A DNA stretch of 64,000 nucleotides from Pseudoxanthomonas broegbernensis (GCF_014202435.1 NZ_JACHGU010000001.1:62001-126000); one strand, 5' to 3'. Shown: positions 1 through 9,844, counted from the first letter of the stretch. Numbers and translations: made by a program. The notes: generated by a model from the sequence alone, not told the origin.

Positions 1-1888
1 ACTGGTCGACCGCCTGGACGGGGACGTGGCCAGCCTGCTGTGCGCGCGCGCCGACGGCTGGCAGGTGCTGGAGCGGCTGGAGCAGCAGGGCGTGTTCCTG
101 ATCCCGCACCCGGGCGAGGGCCAGGCCTACCGCTACCACCAGTTGTTCGCCGAGTGCATGCGCGAGCGGCTGGCGCGGCAGGACCGCGCGCTGTTCGTCG
201 CCCTGCAGGGCGACGCCGCGCGCTGGTTCGCCGGGCGCGGCCACGTGACCGAGGCGGTCAACCACGCCCTGCAGGCCGAGGACGAAGCGTTGCTGGCCGG
301 CATCCTGGAGGATGCCGGCGCCTGGCGGCTGATCCCGCGCGGGCTGCAGAACGTGGCCGCGCGCGGCCTGGAGCGGCTGTCGGACGCGGCGGTGTCCGCG
401 CGCCCGCGGCTGGTGCTGGCGCGGGTGTACCTGGCGATCAAGCGCGGCGAGCTGGGCGCGGCCCGCGCCGACTACGACCGGCTGGCCGCGGCGATGGAGG
501 CCGAGCGGCCGCCGGCCGGGCAGGCCAACGAGATCCGGATCGTCGGCGACGTGCTGGCCGAGTACGAGAACGCGCCGGTCACGCTGGAGGACCTGCTCGC
601 GCGCGAGTCGCTGCTGCGCACCCTACCGTCCAGCGACCACCTGATGCTGGGCAACGTGTGCGAGTCACTGGGCGCCAAGTACTACGAGGGCGGCTGGCTG
701 GAGCGGGCGATGGAGCCGACCCTGGCCGCGCGCGAGCACCACCAGGCCCAGGGCTCGCTCTACAGCGACCTGTTCACCCGCTTCCTGGAGGCGCGCATCC
801 GCCGCGCCCAGGGCCGGCTGAAGGAGGCCACGGCGATCCTGGACGAGGCGCGCGCGCAGATCGCCGGCCACTTCGGCGACCGCTCCGACCTGGCCGCCAA
901 TTGCGCCGCCTTCGAGGCCGACCTGCTGTGCGAGCAGGACCGGCTGGCCGAGGCCGCGGCGCTGCTGGAGTGGTCGCTGCCGCACATGGAGCAGTCCGAC
1001 GGCTGGGTCGACGTGTACGCGGCTGCCTACCTCACCGCCGCGCGCATCGCCTGCGCCCGCGGCGCGATGGAGGAGGCGCAGGCGGTGCTGGCGCGCGCGC
1101 GCCGGCTGGCCCGGCGCCGGCGCCTGGACCAGCTCGAACTGCTGGCCTGGCTGTGCGAACTGCAGTTGCGGCTGCGCCATGACGGCGCCGGCGACGGCGC
1201 GCGCGAACTGGCCGCGCAGCTCGGCCTGGACGCGCTGGCCGACGAGATGGCGCGCGAGTCGGCGGTCTACCGCCAGGTCGCCATCGCCGCCTCGCTGTGC
1301 CGCTGCGAACTGGCGCTGCTGGAGGGCGAGGTGGACGCCGCGCTGGCGGAACTGGCCGCGTTGCGGCGCTGGGCCAGCCGCCACGGCGCCGGCCGGCTGC
1401 TGATCGAGGTCGACCTGCTGGCGGCCCACGGCCTGCTGCGCTCGGGCGAGGCCGCCGCCGCGCAGGCGCGCTTCGACGAGGCGGTGGGCATGGCCATGTT
1501 CCAGGGCATCGCGCGGCCCTTCGTCGATGCCTGGCACCGGATAGAACCGCTGGTCCGCGACGCGCTGCACGGCGGCCCGCAGGGCGACCGGTTCCGCGAG
1601 CAGTTCCTGAAGGGGCTGGCGCGCTCGGTGCCGGCGCGGCCGCCGGCCGCCGGCGCGGCCGGGCTGCTGAGCGAGGCCGAGCTGGCGGTGCTCGAACCGC
1701 TGTGCCGCGGGCGCTCCAACAAGGAGATCGCACGGCTGATCGGGATGTCGCCGGACACGGTGAAGTACCGGCTCAAGTCGCTGTTCCGCAAGATCGGGGT
1801 GAGCAAGCGCCGCGACGCGGTGCGCGTCCTGCGCGAGCGCGGCCTGGTCGCGGGCGAGGACGCGCCGGCGCCCGCGGGCGACGCCTGA
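1..1888 (+). CDS. LuxR-family transcriptional regulator, MalT/AcoK type (5' end outside window)
   Basis: The frame is open from base 2, so the N-terminal ATPase part lies before the window; about 628 residues are visible. The first part (VLERLEQQGVFL, YRYHQLFAECMRERL) matches the region after the ATPase domain of MalT-type signal-transduction ATPases. A long all-helical, TPR-like Ala/Leu/Arg-rich stretch follows, and the last 70 residues form a LuxR-type helix-turn-helix (LSEAELAVLEPLCRGRSNKE, then SPDTVKYRLKSLFRKIGVS). Known relatives bind an inducer and ATP and activate nearby catabolic or uptake genes. It lies 255 bases upstream of a co-oriented TonB receptor, which suggests that it controls the receptor-amidohydrolase-MFS set. 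That target is inferred; no operator was identified. Confidence 0.88.
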   Translation, partial: LVDRLDGDVASLLCARADGWQVLERLEQQGVFLIPHPGEGQAYRYHQLFAECMRERLARQDRALFVALQGDAARWFAGRGHVTEAVNHALQAEDEALLAGILEDAGAWRLIPRGLQNVAARGLERLSDAAVSARPRLVLARVYLAIKRGELGAARADYDRLAAAMEAERPPAGQANEIRIVGDVLAEYENAPVTLEDLLARESLLRTLPSSDHLMLGNVCESLGAKYYEGGWLERAMEPTLAAREHHQAQGSLYSDLFTRFLEARIRRAQGRLKEATAILDEARAQIAGHFGDRSDLAANCAAFEADLLCEQDRLAEAAALLEWSLPHMEQSDGWVDVYAAAYLTAARIACARGAMEEAQAVLARARRLARRRRLDQLELLAWLCELQLRLRHDGAGDGARELAAQLGLDALADEMARESAVYRQVAIAASLCRCELALLEGEVDAALAELAALRRWASRHGAGRLLIEVDLLAAHGLLRSGEAAAAQARFDEAVGMAMFQGIARPFVDAWHRIEPLVRDALHGGPQGDRFREQFLKGLARSVPARPPAAGAAGLLSEAELAVLEPLCRGRSNKEIARLIGMSPDTVKYRLKSLFRKIGVSKRRDAVRVLRERGLVAGEDAPAPAGDA

Positions 1889-2143
1889 GCGCGGCGTCCG
1901 GCCGCACCCGCCGCACACCCCGCGTCCCACCTTCCGCCTACGCCCCCCGCGCGTGGCGCCGCCCCCAGCGGTGCCCGCCGCGTTACCCGTATTGCGCCGC
2001 CCTTTTACCCGAAAAGCCGCCGTGCGCCGGTTGCGGCTGTAGTTCAATCGGCCCAGGGAAATCGTCTTTTCTGGAGCGCGCACGGCGGCATCGGCGACCA
2101 CGGATATCCGGCACACACCTGTAAACCTGGAGGGGGCTACGGC

Positions 2144-4357
2144 ATGAAGATCGGGGACACATCGAAGGCGGGCGCGACACGTTGTACCGGAGGCGCATCG
2201 GCCATGCGCCGGGTGGCCAAACTTTCGGCATGCTGCGCGCTGGCACTGTCGCCGGCGGCCTTCGGCCAGGAGGCGGCCCCGCCCGCCGACGCGCGGCAGA
2301 GCCCGACCGAACTGGACACCATCGTCGTGACCGTGGACCGCGCGCTCACCGGCACCAAGACCGACACCAAGCTGATCGAGACGCCGCAGTCCATCAGCGT
2401 GGTGGCCGCCGAGCAGATCGCCGAGCGCACCGCGCTCAACTTCCAGGACGTGTTCCGCTACAGCGCCGGCGTGGCCACCGAGAGCCAGGGCCTGGACGTG
2501 CGCGGCGACTTCTTCTCCGCGCGCGGCTTCGCCACGGTGCAATACCTGGACGGGCTCAACCGCATGCCCGACTTCGTCTACGGCGCGCGCCTGGAGCCGT
2601 TCACCCTGGAGCGCGCCGAAGTGCTGCGCGGCCCGTCCTCGGTGCTGTACGGCGCCGGCGGCGCCGGCGGCCTGTTCAACGCGGCCAGCAAGCGCCCGCA
2701 GCAGGCGTTCGCCGGCGAGGTCGGCGTGGTCGTGGGCAACTACGGGCTGCGCCAGGTGCAGGTGGACGTCACCGGCGGGCTGACCGATTCGCTGGCCGGG
2801 CGCGTGGTCGCCCTGGGCCGCGACGGCGAACTGCAGTGGGACACCCAGGCCAACGACCGCACCCTGGTCAACCCGTCGCTGTCGTGGACCGGGCAGGACA
2901 CCACGGTCACCCTGATCGGCCTGTACCAGAAGGACCGCATCGGCGTGATGAGCTACGCCCTGCTGCCCGAGCAGATGGACGCCAAGGGGCTGGACTACAG
3001 CAGCTTCTGGGGCGACACCGACTTCAACCGCATGAACACCGACTACACGTCGGCGACCCTGCTGGTGGACCACGCCTTCAGCGACCGCGTCCGCTTCGGC
3101 AGCCGCACCCGCTACTTCGACCAGCGCGTGGACTACCGCGAGCTGTACATCGACGTGGGCGACAGTTGGGAGTCGGTGTTCCTGGACCCGGCGCAGACCC
3201 TGCTCTCGCGCGAGTTCTACGTGCACGACGGCAGCTACAAGGGCTACAGCACCGACAACAGCGTGGCCTTCGACTTCGATACCGGCCCGCTCCGGCACAA
3301 GGTGCTGGTGGGCCTGGACTACACCGATTTCCGGCGCTCCACCCGCGAGGGCTATTCCTGCGACTGGGCCGAGGGCTATTGCTGGGGCGAGGCCGGCAGC
3401 ATGCCGGGCAGCGGCAGCCCGCCGCCGCTGGACCTGAAGGACCCGAACCACCGGGTCGACTTCTCCTACGGCTACCTGCCGTGGCCGGAGACCAACGTCC
3501 GCGCCGACAGCACCAGCCTGGGCTACTACCTGCAGGACCAGGTGCGCATCGCCGACCGCGTCTCCGCGCTGCTGGGCGTGCGCCGCGACAAGGTGGACAC
3601 CACCGTCAACGGCTTCAAGGTGCTGGACGGGCAGACCTCCACCACCTACCGCGTCGGCGTGATCGGCGAGGTCGGCGCGGGCTTCTCGCCCTACGTCAGC
3701 TATGCCGAGTCGTTCCTGCCGATCGTGGACGTGGACGTGTACGGCGACCCGTACAAGCCGCGCGAGGGCCGCCAGTACGAGGCCGGGGTGAAGTGGCAGC
3801 CCAACAGCTCGACCCTGGTCACCCTGTCGGCCTTCGACATCGAAGAAACCAACCACATGGTCCAGGACCCGGACAACCTGCAGAACTTCATCCAGGTCGG
3901 GTCGGTCGGCTCCAAGGGCTACGAGCTGGAGGCGGCGGTGCAGTTCAAGGGACTGGAGATCAACGCGGCCTGGAGCTACACCGACGCGCGCGTGCAGGAG
4001 GCCAGCGACGGCACCACCGGCCTGCGCGTGGGCGCGGTGCCGCAGCACCTGGCCTCGCTGTGGCTGAGCCGCTCGTTCTGGCTGGGCGACGACCTGCGCC
4101 TGCGGATCGGCGCCGGCGCGCGCTACACCGGCGACAAGTACGACACCTACATGCTCTACGAGACCGCGCCGGTGACCCTGTTCGACGCCGTGGCGAGCCT
4201 GGAGTACGGGGACTGGAGCCTGGCCCTGAATGGCTCCAACATCACCGGCAAGGACTACATGGCCCATTGCACCCTGTACCAGCCGCAGCTCAACCAGGGC
4301 GGCTGCTATGCCGGCGCTCCGCGGATCGTCACCGCGACCGTGCGCTACCGCTTCTGA
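2144..4357 (+). CDS. TonB-dependent outer-membrane receptor (siderophore-receptor type)
   Basis: 737 residues, normal for the family. A signal peptide (MRRVAKLSACCALAL, cleavage near AFGQ) is followed by a TonB-box-like stretch (ELDTIVVT), a plug domain (ETPQSISVVAAEQI, VLRGPSSVLYGAGGAGG) and a 22-strand-type barrel ending in the aromatic residue typical of outer-membrane proteins (VRYRF, stop). One extracellular loop has two close cysteines (YSCDWAEGYC). Two starts are credible: ATG 2144 behind GGAGGGGG, or ATG 2204 behind CCGGAGG; the second gives a more usual signal peptide. The family takes up Fe-siderophores, but the neighbours (exported amidohydrolase, aromatic-acid-type MFS) suggest that the ligand here could be a hydrolysable organic compound. 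The ligand is unknown. Confidence 0.93.
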   Translation: MKIGDTSKAGATRCTGGASAMRRVAKLSACCALALSPAAFGQEAAPPADARQSPTELDTIVVTVDRALTGTKTDTKLIETPQSISVVAAEQIAERTALNFQDVFRYSAGVATESQGLDVRGDFFSARGFATVQYLDGLNRMPDFVYGARLEPFTLERAEVLRGPSSVLYGAGGAGGLFNAASKRPQQAFAGEVGVVVGNYGLRQVQVDVTGGLTDSLAGRVVALGRDGELQWDTQANDRTLVNPSLSWTGQDTTVTLIGLYQKDRIGVMSYALLPEQMDAKGLDYSSFWGDTDFNRMNTDYTSATLLVDHAFSDRVRFGSRTRYFDQRVDYRELYIDVGDSWESVFLDPAQTLLSREFYVHDGSYKGYSTDNSVAFDFDTGPLRHKVLVGLDYTDFRRSTREGYSCDWAEGYCWGEAGSMPGSGSPPPLDLKDPNHRVDFSYGYLPWPETNVRADSTSLGYYLQDQVRIADRVSALLGVRRDKVDTTVNGFKVLDGQTSTTYRVGVIGEVGAGFSPYVSYAESFLPIVDVDVYGDPYKPREGRQYEAGVKWQPNSSTLVTLSAFDIEETNHMVQDPDNLQNFIQVGSVGSKGYELEAAVQFKGLEINAAWSYTDARVQEASDGTTGLRVGAVPQHLASLWLSRSFWLGDDLRLRIGAGARYTGDKYDTYMLYETAPVTLFDAVASLEYGDWSLALNGSNITGKDYMAHCTLYQPQLNQGGCYAGAPRIVTATVRYRF

Positions 4358-4448
4358 CGATGCGCGCGGCGGGGCGGCAGGCCGCGCCGATTCCTCCCCG
4401 ACCTCGTTTCCCGAGCCTGTTCCCCCGGGCTTGTTCCCAGGAGCCGGA

Positions 4449-6212
4449 ATGCCCGCCAATTTCCCCACCCCCGTCCGCGCGTGCGTCCGCCCGATCCTGT
4501 GCGCGCTGGCGCTGGCCGCCACGCCGGCCTGCCTGGCGTCGCCGCCGCCCGCCGCCGACCTGCTGCTGGGCAACGCCCGGGTCTACACCGTGGACCCGGC
4601 ACGGCCATGGGCGCAGGCGGTGGCCGTGCGCGACGGCCGCATCGTCGCGGTGGGCAGCGACGCCGAGCTGGCGCGCTGGAAAGGCGCCGCCACGCGCGTG
4701 GTCGACCTCGGCGGGCGCCTGCTGCTGCCGGCCTTCGGCGACGCCCACGTGCATCCGGTGTTCGGCGGGCTGAGCCATTCGCGCTGCTCGCTGCACGAGG
4801 GCGAGAGCGTGCAGGACTACGTGCGGCTCATCGCCGCCTGCGTCGCCGCCGCGCCGGGCACCGGCACGGTCTACGGCGTGGGCTGGCGCGACGGCCTGTT
4901 CCCGCCGGACGGGGTGCCGCGCAAGGAGGTGCTGGACGCGATCTCGGACCAGCGCGCGCTGATCTTCGCCTCCACCGGCGGGCACAGCCTGTGGCTGAAC
5001 TCGCGCGCGCTGCAGGTCGCCGGCATCGACCGCCGCACGCCGGACCCGGCCAATGGGCATATCGACCGCGACCCGGCCAGCGGCGAGCCGCTCGGCGGCC
5101 TGCAGGAGGCCGCGATGGAACTGGTGCAGGCGCAGATCCCGCCGCCCAGCGAGCGCGAGGTGGAGGATTCCATCGCCTGGGCGGCGCGGCACTTCAACCG
5201 CCTGGGCATCACCCACTGGCACGATGCCGGCATCGAGGTGAAGGCCGACGGCAGCAGCCCCACGCTGGAGGCCTACCGCGCCGTGCGCGACCGCGGCGAG
5301 CTGAGCGTGCGGGTGTCGATCGCCCTGGGCGGGTACGGCATGCAGTGGCAGGACGCGCGCGCGCTGGAGCAGTTGCCGGCGCTGTTCCGCGCCTCGGCGC
5401 ATGCCCGCGAGCTGGGCCTGGCGGCCGATGCCGTCAAGCTGTATCTGGATGGCGTCATCGTCCAGCGCACCGCGGCGATGCTGGAGCCCTACGAGGGCGG
5501 CGGCGAGCGCGGCCAGACCCAGATCCCGGAGGCGGTGCTGCGCCAGGCGGTGGAGCGGATCGATGCGCACGGCATGCAGGTCCACGTCCACGCCATCGGC
5601 GACCGCGCGGTGCGCCAGGCGCTGGACGCCTTTGCCGCGGCGGCCGCGCGCAACGGCGTCGGCGACCGTCGGCACATGATCTCGCACCTCAACGTGATCG
5701 ACCCGGCCGACCAGCCGCGCTTCGGCGAGCTGGGGGTGGCGGCGGTGTTCCAGCCGCTGTGGGCCTGCGAGGAGCCGTACATGCGGTTGACGATCCAGCG
5801 CATCGGCCCGCGCCGCAAGGCGCACGTCTACCCGGCCAACAGCGTGCTCCAGGCCGGCGGCCGGCTGGCCTACGGCTCGGACTGGCCGGTGGCCTCGGCC
5901 GATCCGCTGGAAGGGATCGAGGTGGCGCTGACCCGCGTCGCCCCCGGCGTGGACGGCACCGCGCCGCTGCTGCCCGAGCAGCGGGTGGGCCTGGCCGAGG
6001 CGATCAAGGCCTACACCCTGGACGTGGCCTACGTGAACCGGATCGACGGCATCGCCGGCTCGGTGGAGGTGGGCAAGAGCGCCGACCTGGTGGTGCTGGA
6101 CCGCGACCTGTTCGCGATCCCGGTGCGGGAGATTTCCAAGGCGAAGGTGCTGCTGACCCTGTTCCAGGGCCGGCCCGTGCATGGCGCGCTGGATGCGCTG
6201 GAGCGCGAGTGA
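4449..6212 (+). CDS. exported amidohydrolase, YtcJ-like (amidohydrolase 3 family)
   Basis: 587 residues. Start ATG 4449 is chosen because AGGAG lies just upstream and a signal peptide follows (PILCALALAATPACLA), so the enzyme probably works in the periplasm. Family features in order: beta-sandwich entry (LLLGNARVYTVD), metal-binding HVHP (H100/H102), a conserved Lys strand (DAVKLYLDG), HVHAIGDRAV, HMISHLNV, and GSDWPV with the catalytic Asp, then the C-terminal strand (GKSADLVVLDRDL). Members hydrolyse C-N bonds of amides, imides or cyclic compounds with one or two metals; the substrate cannot be read from sequence. It follows the TonB receptor by 91 bases and precedes an MFS carrier, which fits import, periplasmic hydrolysis and inner-membrane uptake. 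Confidence 0.88.
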   Translation: MPANFPTPVRACVRPILCALALAATPACLASPPPAADLLLGNARVYTVDPARPWAQAVAVRDGRIVAVGSDAELARWKGAATRVVDLGGRLLLPAFGDAHVHPVFGGLSHSRCSLHEGESVQDYVRLIAACVAAAPGTGTVYGVGWRDGLFPPDGVPRKEVLDAISDQRALIFASTGGHSLWLNSRALQVAGIDRRTPDPANGHIDRDPASGEPLGGLQEAAMELVQAQIPPPSEREVEDSIAWAARHFNRLGITHWHDAGIEVKADGSSPTLEAYRAVRDRGELSVRVSIALGGYGMQWQDARALEQLPALFRASAHARELGLAADAVKLYLDGVIVQRTAAMLEPYEGGGERGQTQIPEAVLRQAVERIDAHGMQVHVHAIGDRAVRQALDAFAAAAARNGVGDRRHMISHLNVIDPADQPRFGELGVAAVFQPLWACEEPYMRLTIQRIGPRRKAHVYPANSVLQAGGRLAYGSDWPVASADPLEGIEVALTRVAPGVDGTAPLLPEQRVGLAEAIKAYTLDVAYVNRIDGIAGSVEVGKSADLVVLDRDLFAIPVREISKAKVLLTLFQGRPVHGALDALERE

Positions 6213-6310
6213 GGCGCCGTGCGCGTGCGCGCCGCCGGGCCGGCGCCGTCGCGGCGGCCGCGAGGCCGGCCGGCACCGGTCGTTCGTCGTAGTTGCCGGG
6301 AGGGATGGGC

Positions 6311-7636
6311 ATGGATCCGAGAGAGGCGATAGACCGCCGGCCGATGAGCCGCCTGCAGATCGCGGTGGTGGCGCTGTGCATCGCGCTCAACGCGGTCGAC
6401 GGCTTCGACGTGCTGGCCATCAGCTTCGCCGCGCCGGGCATCGCGGCCGAATGGAGCATCGATCGCGCCACCCTGGGCGCGGTCCTGTCGATGGAGCTGC
6501 TGGGCATGGCCGCCGGCTCGGTGCTGATCGGCAACCTCGCCGACCGGATCGGCCGGCGCCCGGTGATCCTGGGCTGCCTGGCGGTGATGGCCGTGGGCAT
6601 GTTCCTGGCCGCCTGGGCCGACGGCGTGGCGACCCTGTCGGCGACCCGGCTGGTCACCGGCCTGGGCATCGGCGGCATGCTCTCGTCCACCAGCGCGATG
6701 GTCGCCGAGTTCTCCAACGCCCGGCGCCGCAGCCTCAACGTGGTCCTGAACATCGCCGGCTACTCGGCCGGCGCCATCGTCGGCGGCGTGATCGCCGCGG
6801 CGCTGCTGGAACGCACGGGGCAGTGGCGCTCGGTGTTCCTGGTCGGCGCGGCCGCCACCACCGCGCTGCTGCCGCTGGCGCTGCTGTTCCTGCCCGAGTC
6901 CATCGACTCGCAGATCGCACGGCGTCCGGACGGGGCGCTGGACAAGGTCAACCGCACCTTGCGCCGGCTGCGCCTGCCGCCCGCGCAGCGGCTGCCGGCA
7001 CCGCCGGCGCGGGCCGAGCGGCCGTCGATCCTGGCGCTGTTCTCATCCGGGCACGCCGCCCCGACCGTGCTGCTGACCGTGGCCTACTTCGCCCAGATCA
7101 TGGCGTTCTACTTCATCCAGAAGTGGACCCCGAAGGTGATCGTGGACATGGGTTTCGAGGCGGCCAGCGCCGGCCGCGTGCTGGTCTGCGCCAACATCGG
7201 CTGCCTGCTCGGCGCGCTGGCGGTGGGGCTGGCCTCGCAGCGCTTCCGCCTGCAGCCGCTGGTGGTGGGGTCGATGCTGCTCTCGTTCGCGGCGATCGCC
7301 GGCTACGGGCTGGTGCCGCGCGAACTGGGCTGGCTGGCGGCGGTGGCCGCGCTGGCCGGTTTCTTCACCAATGCCGGGGTGGTGGGCATGTACCCGGTGC
7401 TGGTGCGGGTGTTCCCGGCGCCGCTGCGCGCCAGCGGCACCGGCTTCGTGATCGGCGTCGGCCGCGGCGGCTCGGCGGTCGGGCCGATGCTGGCCGGCGC
7501 GCTGTTCGCCGGCGGCAGCGCGCTGGTGGTGGTGTCCACCACCATGGGCGCGGGCGCCTTGGTGGCGGCCTCGATGTTGCTGGCCTTGCAGCGGCAGCGC
7601 GGGCGCAGGATCGGTCCGGCGGCCGGGTCGACGTAG
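6311..7636 (+). CDS. MFS transporter, aromatic acid:H+ symporter (AAHS)-like
   Basis: About 441 residues with twelve predicted membrane helices. The first helix carries the DGFD motif (NAVDGFDVLAISFAAPGIA) characteristic of the AAHS group, and the loop between helices 2 and 3 has the MFS signature (GNLADRIGRRP). The start at ATG 6311 is preferred because GGGAGGG lies 7-8 bases upstream; ATG 6305 and TTG 6293 are in frame. Relatives carry benzoate, 4-hydroxybenzoate, vanillate and similar acids. The gene closes the receptor-amidohydrolase-MFS set and converges on the aminopeptidase gene; the 115-base gap has GC-rich dyads but no U-tract. Substrate unknown; an aromatic or carboxylic hydrolysis product is inferred. 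Confidence 0.88.
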   Translation: MDPREAIDRRPMSRLQIAVVALCIALNAVDGFDVLAISFAAPGIAAEWSIDRATLGAVLSMELLGMAAGSVLIGNLADRIGRRPVILGCLAVMAVGMFLAAWADGVATLSATRLVTGLGIGGMLSSTSAMVAEFSNARRRSLNVVLNIAGYSAGAIVGGVIAAALLERTGQWRSVFLVGAAATTALLPLALLFLPESIDSQIARRPDGALDKVNRTLRRLRLPPAQRLPAPPARAERPSILALFSSGHAAPTVLLTVAYFAQIMAFYFIQKWTPKVIVDMGFEAASAGRVLVCANIGCLLGALAVGLASQRFRLQPLVVGSMLLSFAAIAGYGLVPRELGWLAAVAALAGFFTNAGVVGMYPVLVRVFPAPLRASGTGFVIGVGRGGSAVGPMLAGALFAGGSALVVVSTTMGAGALVAASMLLALQRQRGRRIGPAAGST

Positions 7637-7751
7637 GGCCGGTCGCGGCGCCCGGGCATGCCGCGGGCACGCGGGCCACCTGGGTGTCCATGCTTGGCCG
7701 TTGCCGGTTGAGCGGGGACGTGCGGCGTGCCGCGCATCCCTGCGGGCGGGT

Positions 7752-9119
7752 TCAAGCGCCCGCGCGTGCCTTCAGCATCGCGTAGGCCGCGCGCAGGCCC
7801 AGCGCCTCGCCGCCGGGCGGGCGGCCGGGACGGGCGCTGTCGTTCCAGGCATAGGTGTCCAGGTGCGCCCAGGGCAGGCCTTCGGGCACGAACCGCTCCA
7901 GGTACAGCGCGGCGGTCACCGCGCCGGCCATGCGCGAGCCGGCATTGGCCAGGTCGGCCACGTCCGAGGTGAGGTAGCGCAGGTACGGGCGCCACAGCGG
8001 CATGCGCCACAGCGGGTCGCGGGTGGCGCGGCCGGCGGCCAGCCAGCTCTCGGCCAGGGCGTCGTCGTTGGCGAACAGCGCCGGCAGGTCCGGTCCCAGC
8101 GCCACGCGCGCAGCGCCGGTGAGGGTGGCGAAGTCCAGCACCAGGTCCGGCTTCTGCTCGGATGCGTAGGCCAGCGCGTCGCACAGGATCACCCGGCCTT
8201 CGGCGTCGGTGTTGTCGATCTCCACGCTCACGCCCTTGCGCGTGGCGACGATCTCGCCGGGGCGGAACGCATCGGGGCCGACCGCGTTCTCCACCGCCGG
8301 CACCAGCAGGGTGAGGCGCAGCGGCAGCCCGCGCGCCATCACCAGCCCGGCCAGGGCCAGCGCGTGCGCGGCGCCGCCCATGTCCTTCTTCATGTTGCGC
8401 ATGCCGTCGGCCGGCTTGAGGTCCAGGCCGCCGGTGTCGAAGCACACGCCCTTGCCAACGATGGCCACGTGCGGGTGCGAGGCCTCGCCCCAGCGCAGCG
8501 CGATCAGCCGCGGCGCGCGGTGCGAGGCACGGCCCACCGCGTGGATGGCGGGGAAGCCGTGTTCCAGCAGCGTCTCGCCGGCGAACACCTGCACCTGCGC
8601 GCCGTGCGCGGCGGCCAGCTCGCCGGCGATGGCCTCCAGGTGCTCCGGGCCCATGTCCTGGGTAGGCGTGTTGACCCAGTCGCGCACGCGCATGCATGCA
8701 TCCAGCACGTCCAGCGCCTCGGCGTCCAGCTCGGCCAGGCGCAGCCGCGCCGGCGTGCGCGGCGCCGCCTTGTAGCGCTCGAAGCGGTAGCTGCCCAGGC
8801 CCCAGCCCAGTTGCAGCGCGGCGCGCTCGGCCGGCGCCGGTTCGGCGGCGGGCACCCAGGCGCCGGACGGCAGCGCGGCGGGGCCGTGGGCATAGGCGTA
8901 GGGGTCCAGGCGGTCGCCGATGCCCAGCACCGCGCCGGCCACGCCGGCTTCGCCGGGCAGCAGCGCCGCGGTGCCCGGCGCGGCCTCGAAGCCCTGTGTC
9001 TGCAGCCAGGCGGCGGTGGCCGCCGGCAGGGCCGCAAGCCAGGCGGGGTAGCCGGCGCGATCCAGCAGGTGCAAGGGCAGGGCGGGGCCTTCGGTGCGGA
9101 CGTAGGCGGGATGGCTCAT
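7752..9119 (-). CDS. leucyl aminopeptidase family protein (M17)
   Basis: 455 residues. The catalytic half shows the M17 metal and catalytic motifs: VAIVGKGVCFDTGGLDLKP with the catalytic Lys and metal Asp, the MRNMKKDMGGAA segment, and the family signature NTDAEGRV. The N-terminal half is shorter and more divergent than PepA, as in PepB-like or single-copy M17 proteins of the Xanthomonadaceae. The enzyme releases N-terminal residues from peptides in the cytoplasm using two divalent metals. Its ATG overlaps the stop of the upstream HAD gene by four bases (ATGA), so the two are co-transcribed and translationally coupled. A short GC-rich dyad brackets the stop codon. Confidence 0.93.
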   Translation of the reverse strand: MSHPAYVRTEGPALPLHLLDRAGYPAWLAALPAATAAWLQTQGFEAAPGTAALLPGEAGVAGAVLGIGDRLDPYAYAHGPAALPSGAWVPAAEPAPAERAALQLGWGLGSYRFERYKAAPRTPARLRLAELDAEALDVLDACMRVRDWVNTPTQDMGPEHLEAIAGELAAAHGAQVQVFAGETLLEHGFPAIHAVGRASHRAPRLIALRWGEASHPHVAIVGKGVCFDTGGLDLKPADGMRNMKKDMGGAAHALALAGLVMARGLPLRLTLLVPAVENAVGPDAFRPGEIVATRKGVSVEIDNTDAEGRVILCDALAYASEQKPDLVLDFATLTGAARVALGPDLPALFANDDALAESWLAAGRATRDPLWRMPLWRPYLRYLTSDVADLANAGSRMAGAVTAALYLERFVPEGLPWAHLDTYAWNDSARPGRPPGGEALGLRAAYAMLKARAGA

Positions 9120-9844
9120 GCGCGGGTCGGGTCGCTCGGAGGGGTGGGCGGAAGGTGCGCGTCCAGCCAGTCGGCCAGGGCGGCGAGGGTGTCGAACTGC
9201 AGGTCCGGGCGCAGGTCCTCGCGCTCCCAGCGCGCGCCGGTGCGGTTGATCCAGCAACTGCGCAGCCCGGCGCGGGCGGCGCCGGCCACGTCCATCTCCG
9301 CGTGGTCGCCCACGTGCAGCACCTCGCCGTGGCCGCAGCCCAGGCGCGCGCAGGCGGCGTGGAAGATGCCGGCCTCCGGCTTGGCCGCGCCGTGCTCGCG
9401 CGCGCCCAGTTGGAACGCGAAGTGGTGCATCAGGCCGATGCGTTCCAGGTCGGCGTTGCCGTTGCTCAGCGCGGCCACCGGGACGCGCGCGGCGATGCGG
9501 GCCAGGGCGTCCAGCGCGTCGGGGTAGCACTGGACCTGGTTGCGCGCGGCGTAGAAGACCTCGTAGGCCGGTTCCAGGAGGTCCAGCGGGGCGCCGCTTC
9601 CTTCCAGCGCCTCGTGCAGGGTCAGCCGGCGCAGCGCCGACATGTCGTGGCGCAGGTGGAGGTTGTCGCGGAAGGCGCGCTCGCGCAGTTCGCGCATGGC
9701 CGCCACCGGGTACATCGCGGCGGTGGCCGGGCTGTGTTCGAGCAGCCATTCGTGCAGCACCTGGTCCACCCGCGCGCCGATCGGCGCGAACGGCCACAGG
9801 GTGTCGTCGAGGTCGAGGGTGATGGCGCGGACGGTGAAGCTCAC
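9116..9844 (-). CDS. HAD-superfamily hydrolase, YigB-like
   Basis: 242 residues starting at GTG 9844; no ATG in this frame gives a full domain, and the ribosome site is weak. All four HAD motifs are present: DLDDTLW (I), ALSNGN (II), AAKPEAGIF with the Lys (III) and HVGDHAEMDVAGA (IV). The alpha-helical cap lies between I and II, as in subfamily IA. Relatives dephosphorylate small sugar or nucleotide phosphates; E. coli YigB acts in flavin synthesis, but the substrate here is not determined. First gene of a two-gene unit with the M17 aminopeptidase (4-base overlap). Upstream lies a 0.7-kb non-coding tract full of palindromes. Confidence 0.9.
   Translation of the reverse strand: MSFTVRAITLDLDDTLWPFAPIGARVDQVLHEWLLEHSPATAAMYPVAAMRELRERAFRDNLHLRHDMSALRRLTLHEALEGSGAPLDLLEPAYEVFYAARNQVQCYPDALDALARIAARVPVAALSNGNADLERIGLMHHFAFQLGAREHGAAKPEAGIFHAACARLGCGHGEVLHVGDHAEMDVAGAARAGLRSCWINRTGARWEREDLRPDLQFDTLAALADWLDAHLPPTPPSDPTRA

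Noticed and set aside
665-4573. Very long open frame (about 1300 codons) on the minus strand over the TonB receptor
   Set aside because: It has repetitive His/Gln/Ala/Arg-rich composition typical of the antisense frame of GC-rich genes, no domain, no ribosome site, and covers two well-supported genes on the plus strand.
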